Positions 37,490 through 51,500 of a DNA stretch of 64,000 nucleotides are shown here, one piece after another. The stretch covers positions 1,674,001 through 1,738,000 of the forward strand of contig BSDZ01000023.1 in assembly GCA_030268105.1 (NCBI GenBank). Reading direction: 5' to 3'. A model generated the notes under the pieces. It did not search any database and had not been told where the DNA came from. It worked only from the letters and a program-made list of their open reading frames with translations. The translations under genes were made by a program, and so were the position numbers. Numbering within the stretch: the first letter of the stretch is position 1; every line of letters starts with the position of its first letter. The DNA comes from Volvox africanus. Lineage: Eukaryota; Chlorophyta; Chlorophyceae; Chlamydomonadales; Volvocaceae.

Positions 37490-40400
37490 TTACGCGGTTT
37501 TCACTCTTACCGCACAATCTGGCACGACCGCGCCGCGAAATGACGACCATTCGTTTTCCAGGTCCTGATATGGCAGACATCGGCCGAAAGAAAAGGCAGG
37601 TATTGCATCGTACATATCATCGTACTGCTCGTCCATGGCATCCCACAGATCCGAGACGCTGCCATCGGTGTGAAGCACCTGCAGCCGTATATCCGTGCAG
37701 GGGCGCGCAGAAGCCTTAGGGTTTTATGATTTGTACATGGGTGCGACATATCCGGGTAGCCCGGAGCCGATTTGATCTGTCGTAACAAGTCAACCAGATA
37801 ACCAGTTTCTACTATTACCGTCGTAAGGGCATTATAATCCAAATCCAATTCCAACGCTACCTGGAGTATTGCCCTGTGGATCCTGTACATATGGAGCCCG
37901 GCAGAACACGTTTCCTTCCACCGCACCCCTTCCCTCCACCGCGTCACACCACTCAGCCGTGGTTTGTTTGTTAACCTCCCCGTTGCGGCGCACCTGGAAT
38001 GGGTGGCTGCATGACCTGCCGTTGCACACCGCCAGGACTGCTAACATCGCATCCAGTCGGCTTCGGATTCGAAGCAGCCAATTGACGTAATTGCCGTCCG
38101 CACGCCAATTCACTGCCATTACCTCCTGTCGGGACTCCGTATTGCGGAGGCGATGATCATTGGCAGCAGATGCTGACCCACGGGTAGTTGACCTGTCCCA
38201 GACAGTCCTTGCCCAGGCTCTGGCTGCCGCTGCGACCTCTGATATGGCGGTGGAAGAATTATTTATCTTATCACGGAACGAGGCCTGTACAGCTCCGGAT
38301 ACAGCAGACCGGGCGGAAGACCACCAGCTTCCCGATTGTGAGACAGAGGCCCCGCCCAATGGCAACAAAAGGTTGATTCGCTCGTAAGGATCCCGTACGA
38401 GATCATACAACTCAAACTCGCCACTGCAGTGCAATACGTACCTGCGCTGTATCGGAGGGTCAGAGGAAAACGTCTTAGCATTTCGGGTTTCATACAATTC
38501 TCCTCCGTCCGCCGTATCGCACCCACGTTGCCCCCAATTCCCTCACGCCAACAGATCAGTGTCGTACTTGTAAGCCTCCTCCTGGTCGCTCCGCAGCACA
38601 CGCACAGCCTTCCAGGTAAGGTTCTGGTACGGCGGGTGGGAGTGAATGGACTCCTCCACCCACTCGCCCCAAAATTCAGCCATAAGACTGCAGATCCAGG
38701 GCGCGGGGTGAGGGGTGATGAGATATAGAAGCAGTGGGCACGAAGGAGGGTGTTTAGCTAATGTCGCTTGAATTGATACACGCATGAAAATATACACACA
38801 TAAACACACGTAGTATGTAGGAGCCGTGGGAGCGATAGGAGCCGAAACTGTTATGTTGCGACTAATGTCCCCAATGTAGTGACTTTATATCCTCCTACCG
38901 ACACCTCGGCTACCATAGGGGTAATGGGCTAGTATGTCCCTTTACTCCATGGATCGTGCAAGCCGTGGCTCGCGTTACCGGGCTAACACATCGGCGCGGA
39001 TGTGAAGGGGCTGGGTTCATTTATATTTATATTTATCTTTGTTATTCGATATCAGGCTTAGGGGTTTGGATTGTAACCCTTATCATTATTTTGCGCGTTT
39101 GTCACACCCACACCCTAACCTGCTGACATGTTATTATGTAAACTCGGCATTTTACTACTGGTTCCAGCAATATGCAACGCACTGGTTCCGGAGCGGTCCT
39201 TGGTCAGGCCTGTCATAAACGTAGCTTGGAGGGAGGGTGCCGTCGCTTACTGCGGCCAGGGGCAGGGGGACACCGTCCAGCTGCCGAAGAGAGAGCGCCA
39301 AATCTGCAGGGGCCGGGAAATCAGGGGCGGGGAAAAAAGGAAGACAGATGAGTGCGTGAAATCGCTGCGAGGCGATAAGGGCAAGGGCAAGGGCAAGGGG
39401 AGGGGGAGGGGGAAGGGCAAGGGGAGGGGGAGGAGGAAGGGCAAGGCGAAGGGGAAGGGGAAGGGGAAGGGGAAGGGGAAGGGGAAGGGGAAGGGGAAGG
39501 GGAAGGGGAAGGGGAAGGGGAAGGGGAAGGGGAAGGGGAAGGGGAAGGGGAAGGGGAAGGGGAAGGGGAAGGGGAAGGGGAAGGGGAAGGGGAAGGGGAA
39601 GGGGAAGGGGAAGGGGAAGGGGAAGGGGAAGGGGAAGGGGAAGGGGAAGGGGAAGGGGAAGGGGAAGGGGAAGGGGAAGGGGAAGGGGAAGGGGAAGGGG
39701 AAGGGGAAGGGGAAGGGGAAGGGGAAGGGTTTTAGGTCCATCCATCCATCCATCCATCCATCCATCCCGGTGCACCCTAGTAAGCACCTGGATTGTTGAG
39801 ACCTACGGGTCCATGGCCTAGCATACCCTCCCTCCCTCGCCCTCGTTAGCCACGCCCGCCCCACTAACCCCACTCCCCACTCACCGGCCAGCGCTAGTAC
39901 AGTGGGGGCAATGTCAATGTGCTGCGTTGTGGTAACCACCTTGGAGCCGGCAGCCAGACCCGGGCCCTGAGGCCAGGGACGACGGGTGGAGGGGTGAAGT
40001 CCAGGGATTTCTGCCACAAAAGGATTATGGTTCTTGAGTATTAGGCTACAAAGACAACGGACAGTTGGATAGCGGTTAGGACGACGATTAAGGGGGGGAA
40101 GGCAGGGTTTAAGATGCAACAGATGGGTGCGCGCAAGGATATATGGCAAGAACGACGGAGGGCCTGTTCTGGTGGCAGTGGTTGCCTCATGTTAAAGAAG
40201 TGATCTGTCCATGACTCCTGACTAACAAGCCAGGCCCATCCCACCCGCCCTCTGCGCCCCTCACCGCCATCATCTTAGGCACTCGAAGGTCCTCCTCGAA
40301 GGCGGTGGTCTTCCCGCTGCCCATGCGGTGGACCCCTTCGTGGTAGCCGTTGTCGCTGGTGAAGAGGATGAAGGTGCTGTCCGACAGACCCAGAGAATCC

Positions 40401-43400
40401 AGCTCACTGACTGAGGGGGCGGATGGGCGGGTGAAGGAGGAGGCGATAATACGAAATCTATATCATACCCCTATCCCCACCCCACCCACGCCTCACCCAC
40501 CTAACGCCTCAACCATCTCATCCACAGCCCGCATGCACCTCAGCCGCAGTCGGTGGATCTCCTCTAAGAAGGTCACATTTGCGGCCGTGAGGGGGTCTAG
40601 CGCCCGCAGCCACGCTGGCTTGCCACTGACCCACGGGTCATTGAAGCTGGGCGGTCGTGGCAATGCCTCTCCACTCAGCTCCTCCCAGTGTCGGGCCGCT
40701 GGAACTGGCGGGTACCAATGCCGAGAAACGAAGGCGCCGGAGGCGGTAAAACTGACATGTCCAGGAAGGGGCGATTACGGGAGGCGGGAGAGGACAGTAT
40801 GAGCTTACAAGGAAGGATACAGAGAGGGCGGGGACAAATTGGGAAAGGTTTAAAGGGTGTGGAAATTTGATAATGTGGAGTGGGTTTGTTCCATCTCGCC
40901 TAGTCTCTAAACCAGAAAGACCCCACCTGAGCCCCACATTTGGTAGTTTTGTGATCGATACGTTAAGGTATTTTCCGTGTTTTTGCTGGCAGCCTGCAGG
41001 AATTCTCTTTTCGTACGCGAAAGTCCATTCCCGCCTTTTCCAGAACATTGTCGAAAATCCCCACTTCGACACCGGCTGAAGAGGGTTCCCCAGCCTTCCC
41101 TTTCCTCCGCAACCAGAAATCAGCTTCGGAACCTGCATGTCCACCCCCACCCCCGCCTCCCCCTCTATCTCCCTTTCCCGCTTCCACCCACAAGGCAACC
41201 TCGCGTACTCGTAATGCATGGAGTGATGCGGGGCGGGGGGCGCCACTTGCAAGTAGAACGGCTGACCCCCCGGGTTGGCCGCAGCGGAGCGCAGCATCGC
41301 CAGCGCCTTGGCCGCCACCACGTCGGTAGCGTACTGGGCTGTGATGGGGACGGACAGGAGAGAATAGGGAAGACGTGGGACGCGGATGAGGAAGACGAAT
41401 AAACGAGTTATGGTACTGGTGATGAATAAATAAGGCCTACGCGTTTGGATGGTGGCTGGCGTCGTCCCCGGTAGGAAATGTGGAAACAATCGGAGCGTAA
41501 GCTAAGTAGCCGCCAAGGCCGTGCATACTCGTAGAAAGAAGAGCGATAGGAACCGTAATGATGTATACTATCGGTGTTGTTGGCGACAGCGAAGCGGTGC
41601 TGCGAGAAACGCTGGTAGATGCAAGCAAAAGGTAATACATGACTGCTTGTGCTGCAGCTGTCATGCACGTGCCCCTCCCGACCCTATCTACTTCAATAAA
41701 CAACAGGCCTTGACCCGACCAACCTATCAACCGAAACCGGGCCAGCGTGAAGCCCGCATGTACGTACCAACCGACCAAAGCACGGTTCCACGTGAACCCA
41801 CTCACCTGGGGGATAGCAGCGGCGGTACCGATGCAAGCAAGCAGCAACGGCAATGACGTGCACATGCGAGCGGAAGAGGAAGGGTTAGCGTAAGGAAAAG
41901 GGGAGGCGAGTAAAGAAGTTCAAGGTAGTGAAAACAAAGCAAGGAACTATGCAACCGATAGATCGAGGAAACAGGGCCGCTGAGTTCAGAAGAAAACAAG
42001 GAAAAAGTTAAGTAAAGAAAGAGCCATTAAGTAATAAAGTGAATTTGGAAGAAGGAACGAAAGGGGACGTATATGATAGGGGACGGAAAATACGACATGG
42101 GCATGCAAGGTGGGAAAGAACCGGAAAGGGCGTCCAAAGGCGCACATTAGGGTGCGATATAAGACGTAAATGCATTTTGTAATAATGTTGTACCAGCACA
42201 GGACACAGATAAAACGCAGAGTCACGGGAAGGTACGAAGAGACATACATAATTGTCGGGAGCGGGGGACGATGGGGTACGAGTGTGCCTTCATGCAAGGA
42301 GGCCGGTGCAGAACCCTTTCCTTAAGTGTAGATAGAGTCGTCAGTAGTCGACGTCCAAGTCCAATATCGGTAGGGGGGTTGGCAGGTGGGGGAATAAGGG
42401 CATTACGGCTCCGAGACCATTTAAGAATGGCTTCAGGCAACACCACACTGGATGACAAAGTCGAAACATCGGCGTGTCTAGAGGGAAGAGGGGGACAGAG
42501 GATCCGATCGGACAGGATGAGGAAGAGGGTACTGGATGAAGGCGCAGGTGCAACACGAAGGAGGGGTTAAGCGAGCGGAGTGAGGAAGAAACCACATCAC
42601 TCTACGGAATGGGACTTATCAAAGGGGATCCGGGCCAGGAACTTCAGCCGCTGCCCGTGAGAGGGGATTCCGTGGTGGCCCGAGTGCTTGTCCTTAATTG
42701 GTTAGCTGTAGGGTGACAGGACCGATGTGTTCCCCATTTGTGTGTGCATATCGGAAGGATTACTGGAACTTGCAAGGTTTTATCAAATTGCTAAACACAT
42801 GAGTGTTAAGGAAGTACGCGATAAAGCAGTAAATAATGTATTTGAAACAAGTTATATAGCTTCTTATACAGATTGGATGGGCTATGGATAACTCCCCGTG
42901 CACAAATTCGCATGGAACGGGGAGTTCCAAAGGAACGCGGCAAGCCCTCGCACGGGGATAAAACGTTGCAACTTCCGATTTTCCGCAGCTAGCAATCCGG
43001 AAGTTCTCGAATTATGACATGAATGCGACGGCTGATGAGTGATGTCGTATCCACAGAGCCTGTCCAGCGCCACAACACTACATCTGTGCTGCAGTTGTCA
43101 TATATTAATCTGTATTAATGCTCCTATTCCTTCTGAGCATGAAATAATAATTGACGCTGCTCAATTTTCCATCTATAGCTCATCCCCCAAGCCATTTCTT
43201 CCTCATGTTGTACCACTCCCTGGGGCCCTCCGCTGCTGGGCTGTGTGACGATGCCACCATGATACCTGGGTGGGCTGATGTTGGATTCTGACCGTGCGAT
43301 CTTAGGCCATGGCCTTATTTGGGTTTCATTAGGCAAAGATCCATGTATAAGCTAGAGGTGACAACTTTCACTTGTAACGGTGGTCTAACTTGCATAGTTG

Positions 43401-45384
43401 CAAGCCATCTCTAACCATCATCTCTGCTGGGTGGTGATGAGGTGGGTGGTTTCGGAGGGAGGGAGCCCATTCACATCCACCGGATCTGTAATCTGTCAAC
43501 AGCCCATGGGTCACCAGCCTGGTAACCCTAACAGCCATCTGGAAGGAGGACGTTTGTATCCCAATGTCCCATTTCCAGCCGGAAGGAAAGCTGCAATATA
43601 ACGACAAGCTTTCGGGGAGGGGCCCGACCCCTGGCGGCGTCTTCTGCTTGATCACGCCACTGTCTCCCTATTCCATACCCTTCCCGATCGGACCGACCCA
43701 CCTACCACTCCACCCACCGGGATACATTCTCGGCTGGCCCCCGTTGAGACTGAATGCGGGGCTGTAGTACTCGAAGATGAAGGGATGCACAAGCGCGTCA
43801 AAGACTGTCCAGCCGGAAGGTGGGGGGTCGTAATTGCGGATTGTGTAGTCCACTATGAACTTGCCTGAGGTGGGGTCAGAGGCCCCAGTGAAAAGGGACA
43901 GGGATGCCGAGGTGGAGGGACAGGAGAGAGGGAGGGCAACAGATAGCGGGCACAGAGGTTGGGCAACTCGATATGAAAGGGCAGGATGAAGCCAAAGGTG
44001 CGCAGCACGTGGGCGAGGAGGGGAAAGAGAGGTGCAGGGTAGGAGCAGCGAGACGAGGGTAATGAGGGCGGCAGGGAAGGGGCAGAGCAGTGCCCTCGAG
44101 GAGGAGACAAAAGTATGAAACCTGGATCTGAAGTCGCTATGGGGACAGGTGCCCAGGTGAGGAGTGTTAATCACCAGCCACTGGGAAATGAGTAAAATTG
44201 AAATTGGCAAACCAGTCTCTGTATGCTCTGCATAAGCTCAAACCACGAGGGATTTCAGGCATCGCGCGTTCCTAGGCCCGTTTCCTCGAGACCTCTCCGT
44301 ATCCCGTTAACCTCCCATGCCCTATAACCCCTCGCCCATAACCCCCCCCCCACTCACCTGTGTATAGCGTTTTGTACCCCGCTTTCTGCAGCCAGGTGGG
44401 GAGCCACTCGCGATCCAAATCCAGCGCACGGAATTTTGCATAACCTCCTGTATGTGAGGGAGGGGTTGTGGGTTCGCGAGCCAGGGCCTCGGGCATAACG
44501 AATTTGGCTTGTGGAAAAATGGTTTCCGCGGCCAAACGGCGAACCCCTTGGGGTGGCAAAAGAATGAATGGAAGAACGAAAGGACAGAACGAACTCACTA
44601 TGTGGACGGCCCAGAAAGGGGAGGGGTCTGCGGTGAGAACAGGAAGGTTGCATGGGATGATATTGCCTAGAGTTGAAGGGATGCAGAGCCGCGGAGGGCG
44701 GAGGGCTGGCGGGTTTCAGTTGTTGTTTGGTCAAATGACAGTCAGCCGTCCACCTCCGGGAGACCATTGGGGCGGCCTTTCCCTGTCTCCTGTCTCGCTC
44801 ATAAATGTAAATCTGTGTTTAAAAAAAGGTGGTTATGAGAAACTCTTTATGCCTGGTTCCGGTGCATAACCTGCATCAAAACCCATGTGTGGAAATTGTC
44901 ATCTGAAACTTGGACATACCGTGTGGTCCGAGCACGTCTGTGAAATTGGTGTTGTGACCCAGCTGGCCGCGGAGGAGGCTGACCCGGGAAGGGCAGCAGA
45001 TGGGTGTAGTGACGAAATGGTTCGTAAAGGTGACACCTGGTTTGCAGCAACATCGGGATATAACGGGACAAGGAACCGATGTGTGCAGGAACTGAGAGGA
45101 AGTTACCAACTTCTAAGGAATCTTGAACAAAATTTCTGAACATTGCTGGTCGCGTCGTCGTGCACGAAAGTCGCACGTCGCCAAATGATTGATGGTCCGG
45201 TTACAATGACTTTACCTCGGTCTCGCAAAAGCCGTTTCGTCGCCAGCATCGCCAGCTCACCGCTGCTGTCCTGAGTTTCATCTAAATCATCTACAAGGAT
45301 AACGATAAAGTTTGGACGCCGTGCTACAGACGCCGAAACTGTCATGATACCCAGACACAGCATTACATATAGAAATCTTTTCAT
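37490..45384 (-). CDS. Secreted sulfatase (arylsulfatase / glucosamine-6-sulfatase type), twelve exons
   Basis: Hydrolyses sulfate esters, probably outside the cell. Exons: 45216-45384, 44920-45036, 44358-44447, 43718-43864, 41192-41338, 40501-40704, 40265-40410, 39885-39966, 39251-39303, 38547-38687, 37994-38441 and 37490-37678. Exon 1 begins at ATG 45384 with a signal peptide ([18 protein letters not shown]) followed by [15 protein letters not shown], whose Asp pair binds the metal. Exon 2 carries [12 protein letters not shown]; the first Cys is the formylglycine site (CxPSR). Later marks are [44 protein letters not shown] and [10 protein letters not shown]. Phases agree except between exons 9 and 10, where a boundary is off or a small exon is missing. 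About 640 residues. Relatives in algae respond to sulfur starvation; no regulatory site was seen here. Confidence 0.9.
39379..39729 (+). repeat. Purine-rich tract with 46 perfect GGGGAA hexamers
   Basis: Positions 39451-39726 are 46 uninterrupted copies of ggggaa. They are preceded from 39379 by degenerate gggcaa and gggagg units. The tract is in the intron between sulfatase exons 8 and 9, so the transcript carries the pyrimidine-rich complement (CCCCUU). The long frames across it (Lys-Gly on plus, Pro-Phe or Pro-Leu on minus) are products of the repeat. Confidence 0.97.
39737..39767 (+). repeat. CATC tetranucleotide repeat
   Basis: About seven units of ccat directly follow the GGGGAA array within the same sulfatase intron. 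Confidence 0.9.
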
Positions 45385-47641
45385 TTTCCCTTTAAGTTAA
45401 GCGATGTGTTTGAAGGAAACTTTTTACGTATCCTTACTCGATGGAAGAAATATTTCAAGATTTGCTCATTTCATGCAAAGCATGACGTTGGTTGGCCTGG
45501 GGGCTTTTGCCGTTATTGAACAAAAGGGCATAATATATAACTTTGGGGTTGCAATTTGAAACCTTGCAAGAGGAAGAGAGAGCATCATGCCCGCCCTCTG
45601 GTTTGCGCTGACCGTTAATCAGAAAAGAAACACTTAATGAGTGTGAAGCCGCGTTATCATATCATAGTGAAAAACGTTACGGCAAATTGCAGCTGCCTTT
45701 ACTTTTGTCGCACATTGGTCTGGGTACACAATCCCCAACTGCCTCAATCTCCAACACATCCAGCCACCCAGGTGGCAAAAATTCGGAAGGTGTGTTCATC
45801 CCAAACGCCGCTACCCACCAATTGTAATTCTAAACCATCTACTTTATGACCTGCATATGCAAGACCATGACCTCCTTGCGTTTTTCCCATTCAAGTCCAA
45901 GGAACATACAGCCGGGGAAGCATGGCCCAGCGCAAACCGGTTGTGCACGGGGGCTCCTTCTGGACGTCTTCGAGTGTGTCCCCAGTGAAAGCGAGTCTGT
46001 CGTTACAAAATTGATAGTTACAGCCCATCCAACGATTTTGATGCTCATTCCTTGTTCCTGGCCCATCGTCTAGTCGCCACCTATGCAGAAGGAGCAGTAC
46101 ATCTCAATGCCCAGATGCCTGGACATCATGTCAAGTGTGAATAGCGGGGCAAAACAGGCAAGGTGCGTGGCATGTTCAAAAATAGGATCATATGAGCACC
46201 CAAACCCACCGTTATTGCCTTACACCGTGAATAATATCGACGGACATCTCTGAGGCCCGCGCACCAAGACTTTGAAAACCGCTCCCCAAACATCACAAGA
46301 CATGACGGCGAGCCCTCACCCCCACCAGGGGGAAAGGGACGAGCCAGTCGGACCCAACAAAAAATGGAACATAATGCTATTAATCTACCGATAACGTCCA
46401 GGGAGATGTTACCACGCACAATCATCCTATTCTTGGGAGTTCCTGTCAGCAGACTGATATCCATAGAGTCCAATCGTCGCGAGGTTTGATATCTGAGTGG
46501 GTTCGCAGTGAGGACGGAGGCAAACGCTATAACATCGGATTCGTGCGTTGGCTCGTGCTAGGCGATCCAACTCTGCCTCTTATGCAAACCAAACCCAATG
46601 CGTTAGGAATTGTGTATGGGATACACGAGTCTAACGCGCACCAATGCAAGCTCCAGCGTGCCCAGCTAGATCCCAAGGTGCGTGTTTGGCCTAATGTTTC
46701 ACTTGGATTAGATTGCTGAAGTTCAAGCTAGTTACGGCTATAGTATCCGACTGACGTTGTTTGGCGGGGTGAACCATCCTTCACTTTCAGTCCAATCATT
46801 ATAAAAACAGACACCATCCACAACGTTTTCCAACTCTCCACCCACACCCCATGATCCACAGAGGTCATAGCCCGAGCCCATCCATAGCCCGAGCCCTTAC
46901 CGAGTCCTGCCTATACCTGAGCTGAGCATAGTTAGCTCCCTGTTGACACCCTTCCTCCAGGGCCTCCATAAGCGCAGAACTCGTCTCCCAGGCTCCCTAG
47001 ATATAAAACCACTGGCTCCTCATAGGCTGGGTGAAACAGAAGCCCTCCTCACTCTTAGCCCCTACATGAGGCCCCCAATTACGGGTATTACCACCCTCTT
47101 ACCTTCCACACAAGATGTAGAGAGCTTCCACCGTGTGTCAAAGGGTTTTTGGGCCCCCTTCCCTCCGTCTTCGCACCAGCGGACCTCAATCGAACAAATC
47201 CTTGAGCGTTACTTAGTTCTCTATTAGAAGGTTTATAATGGTTTTATAATATCTTTTATGAAAAACAAATTATTGGTGTGAGTAGAATAATTACTATAAC
47301 ATCGTGGGGAACTAGAGTTAAAATTATCCGGTTCTAAAACGCATTGGTGCGGTAGCCTTTGCCTCACGAATTGGGAGACTTTGCAGCATCGCTTTCAACG
47401 GCCTCAACCAGACCGGTAGCACTAGCATACAATCCGGTTCTCCTCTGCTATCTTACGCAAGCAAGCCGCCCCCAGCTCAAATGGCGGATTGACTAGAAAC
47501 AGGGCTGCTGCCTGCCCTTCTGTAGCGAGCCTCCTAGATTTCTTCATTACGGGTTAGGTGTCCAGTAGGGCGATTCAAAGGTGAACTCGTCTTTAAAACA
47601 ACCCACTGTCAGCCGCCGTCCCTGAAGACATGCTGCATTCC
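45385..47641. other. Upstream region of the sulfatase gene and gene-poor interval
   Basis: The first ~400 bp (to about 45780) is the presumed sulfatase promoter side and is duplicated at 58860-59210. A weakly protein-like minus-strand frame lies at 46126-46473. Nothing else can be assigned; no TATA box or other promoter motif is clear. Confidence 0.4.
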
Positions 47642-47745
47642 TGTTGTATCTCTGTTGTGTCGGCCAACAAAGGCCCGATCGGAAGGATGACCATCTGAGG
47701 TCCAGGATCCTCTGACACTGCCCGTAGATACCCCAGGATACTACA
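47642..47745 (-). mobile_element. Solo LTR of the TRIM family, 104 bp
   Basis: Reverse-orientation copy of the LTR that bounds the element at 54346-54743. It runs from TGTTGTATC to GATACTACA on the plus strand, so it has TG...CA ends and short terminal inverted repeats. It is flanked on both sides by the 5-bp duplication ATTCC (47637-47641 and 47746-47750). A single LTR with its own target duplication is the normal product of recombination between the two LTRs of an element. Confidence 0.9.
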
Positions 47746-47750
47746 ATTCC

Positions 47751-48546
47751 ACAGGCTCTCACAGCCTGCCGCAGACTCCACTGTAATGCGTTTTCTGTTT
47801 TGCTTAGAAAATCCACATACAACAGCCGTCAAGAGGATGCCACATACACTCGGTGTCATAAAGACCACACAAGCGGCACATATCCCGTGGCCTACATACC
47901 TTTGGCCTGCAAATATTAATAAACAATCATTGATACCCCTGTTAATACCACCTCTGTGCAACGAACCCCAAATCCCTTTCGTTCGTTCGTCCAACACAAA
48001 AGGACGGTTTAACGGTCTTGCGCGCATTTCCTGTGCCGTCACACGGTGAAGGACCAAACACGCAGACACACAGACGCACGCACACGTACACACGCAAGCT
48101 AAACCGTCACCCCTACGCACTTCACAATTCAAGAGTGTAACACAAGCACATCACCATTAGGCTTGATGCGCCAGACAGATCCCATTCATTTGGATTATCT
48201 TTTTATTCCGCAGTTCTTCGCGGAGTAAGGAAGGGTTTTCAGCAGCCTTGCTGCTACATCTGCTGATCCCTCTTTTCCCGCAGTGCATGTATGTGCGCAA
48301 CCCCAAACCCGAACCCACACAGCGCTGTGTTGGGGCTAGCCCCAACCACGTACACGTCTGCGAGCCCCTTCTCCAAGTCACACGATAACTCTTCGCATCC
48401 CTGCCTTGTTGCACTCGTACTGTTGGGAGCTCCTCACGCACATGCATCATTGTCCGTGCTTCAAAGACCCAACATGCTGCCTCACGATCTGCTTTCGATC
48501 CTTAACGCACGAGAATAATCATCGCTGGCAAAACTCTGCTCATGCA
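47751..48546. other. Gene-poor interval downstream of the kleisin gene
   Basis: This stretch holds the presumed 3' untranslated region of the minus-strand kleisin gene (stop at 48547). I see no coding frame with recognisable content and no clear TGTAA signal. Confidence 0.4.
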
Positions 48547-51500
48547 TCACAGCTTGGCGGCCGCACGAATGGTGATATCACCGTACGGCTCGTACTGCGA
48601 AGCCACCACGTATCCCGCAGTGTGGGTCACAAGTGTCTGGTAAAACAACTTAACGGCCTCGCTCCGCTTCAGCCGTGATGCAAGGCCAAAGAACGACAGG
48701 GCTGCCTCTTGGAGATCACTGATCCCGCTGTCGCCGCCGTTGCTGTGTCCGGCCCCTTGGTGCTGCTCCGCGACCTGGACCGGGGCCTGACTCTGAGCCT
48801 GGGCCAGCTGCTTACGAAAAATCCTGTGCAACGAGGGGTGGATTGGATGTGAGGGGTGGGCACACTATCCGAAGTGGAAAATGATGATGCGAGACAGCAG
48901 TCACGTATAGCAGCGAGATATCTCTCTCTCCCGCAACGGCGGCTTCCCCAGGTGCAAATGCAAGCAAGGTATGAGAGCGACACTCGCTACGGCATACCGA
49001 CAATGGTAAGGTAATTACCAAAATATAGCTTGCTTGTAAGGCTCTAGCTTTCCATGGTCGCTGTCATCACCTCAGGATAGCACCGAACAATCCAAGGACC
49101 TTCCGCGCGTGGAGGATAGTCAGGGACAGTACCATACCATACTTCCGTTGCCCTCCCCATCCCCGCTCTCAGCACCTGGCTCCGTGCCCCTAAATAGGAT
49201 GACGGCCAAATGTAATGCTGCGCCGCTTCAGGCTGCTCTTTGTCGCACAACTTACGAGATGACCACTTTGGTGTTGCGGCTCATGAACAGCTGCGGCGGC
49301 AGCACCTGCGTGGCGAGGCCGTTCGTCTCTTTGAGACAGAAGAACGGAGTTGCGTCAGCTGCCTCCTTTTCGGAGCCTGAGCCTCCACGCGCGCTACTGC
49401 CAGCCTGGTGGCTGGACTTCCTGCTGACGCCGCCGCTGGCGCCCTCGGAACGGCCGCCGCCTTTCGAGTTGCCTCCCGCCGCCGCCGTTGCTGCCGCCAC
49501 CGCCGTTGCATCCGGACCCTGTCCGACCACGCACGGCGCCAGACAACCACACACGCATTCAGACCATGTAAGGGCTTGGCGACCTAAAACCGTGAACACC
49601 ACAGATCCACATCATTAATGAAAAACCACCAAGAAGCTAAAACTCAGTAAGGCTTCTGCTGCGTTGTTCTGTTGTTCCGTCAAGTAGGGAGGTAATAACT
49701 AACTAACAATCGTGGGCCACATCCTCGACCATCCCGACCATTCAAGAATAACGCGGCAAGAAGGATAGTCAGACGGGCGGGAACTGCCCATACCAGGCAG
49801 GCCTTGTTCTATCTCACCTGTTCCTGTTGCTCGTCCAGATCCATAAAGTCCAGCAGCTCATGGTCAAAGTGCACGTCCACTTCGTCGATCGCCGGTAGCA
49901 AGTCCTCCAGCGCGCCCGTTCCAAACATACGCTTCTTCGGAGCGCCGCTGGGGCGCCTGCATGTGCCATTACGCGGGATGAGAGAGACCGCGCTTGTGTG
50001 TGCATGTGTATGTGCAAGCTTGCCAGATGATGGAAAGCCATACGTGTGTCCATAGTACGGACGGGAACATTACCATATAGAACGCTTCGGTAAAGAGGCC
50101 CCAAAAAGCCATTTGTAAAATCTGTAAATCTGGCTTATTACCGAAAATGTGAGGACAAGCTGCTGCGTCCAGCTAGTTACACAGCTGCCCTACCCCATTC
50201 CAACCCCCTCCTACATGCTCACATTAAAATCCGTCCACATCGTCTGTCAGAGCTTCTTTTGAAGATATAATGTGCATATAAAAATACATTTATTTATTTA
50301 TTTATTACACGAATTACATCGATTGTGAACGGCCACGTTGACTGAACATAGTCGTTGTAGAAAGAAGGCACCTCACCTATAGGTCTCCTTGGCCATGACC
50401 TCGTCTTCGGTCTCCCGGCCCAGGCTGCTCTCATCGCTCCCAGAGGTGGCCTTGCTAGATTTTCCCGCTGTCGGCGGCCCCTGACTGGACCCAGCCAAGA
50501 GGCCGAGGCTCGTCAGTCCAACCGCCGCCGCACGGTGCTGCCGCTCCATGTCGCTGCCGTCCGGCGTGTCGTGGCGACGAAGCCTGTATGTAAGCGAACA
50601 GGCAGGGCGATGCTGAGTGGGGGAAAGACGAATGAAACGAATCCTGGTGCGGATACGGAAGGGACGAGGACCAAGTGTGTGTGCGGGGGAAGAACTGCAG
50701 CCATCATAGTACCCGTCGAGAAGCCCTCCTAGACGACGCGTATATCCATGGAAATTAGTAACTGCACACACCTTCCATGCGCACTGGGTGGAATCAACCG
50801 CAGCGGACAAAAGGGTGATGAAGGGCACGGTACGTTTCACGAGCATGGGCATGCGATTCAAACCAACCCACAAGCATGCAATCTATATTTTCACTTACTC
50901 CAGCCCTTCGACACTCCCCTCCTGCATTTCCCCCTTCCCACCCAATACCGTCAAACGCGTCCCCCAACCCACAATTCTATCCCCCCTTTGACTCGCAGCA
51001 GACCGACCTTTCCATTTCGATATCATCGATATCATCCTCTGTTTGCATCTGCTCATCTGCGGGCGTCTCCATGGCTTGCATGATAGCCTCCGCCTCTCCT
51101 ACTGCCGCCTCCGCCGGATGGAATGCTCCCCAGAGGCGCCCATCGATGCGGTGCCCTTCGGATGCCTCCAGGTCCTGCTCCTTCACCCTGCGCTCCACAT
51201 CTATCAATCCCTCACTCGCTCCTTTGCAGTTAGACCGTTTCGGCTGCTGCCTCTGTTCCTCCCCCTCCCCTTCGTCTTCCGCTGCAGTCGTCCCTTGCTG
51301 TTGATGTTGTTCCTTGCGCTGCTGCGCGTCGTTGCCCCTTGCTCCAGAAGCCGTGGCTGCACGGGGGGCAGCGCTCTTCACCGTGCACAGCCGCTGCACG
51401 CGCCCGGCATCTAAGCATCGGACAAGACAATACACCAATAGATCATGTACCCACTGAAATAAGGTCGGGTGTCTTGGGCAGAGCCCATCGACTGTGCATG

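Noticed and set aside
39128..39799. 223-codon Lys-Gly-repeat ORF on plus and 210-300 codon Pro-Phe/Pro-Leu ORFs on minus
   Set aside because: Open only because the GGGGAA hexamer repeat has no stop in any frame; it lies in a sulfatase intron.
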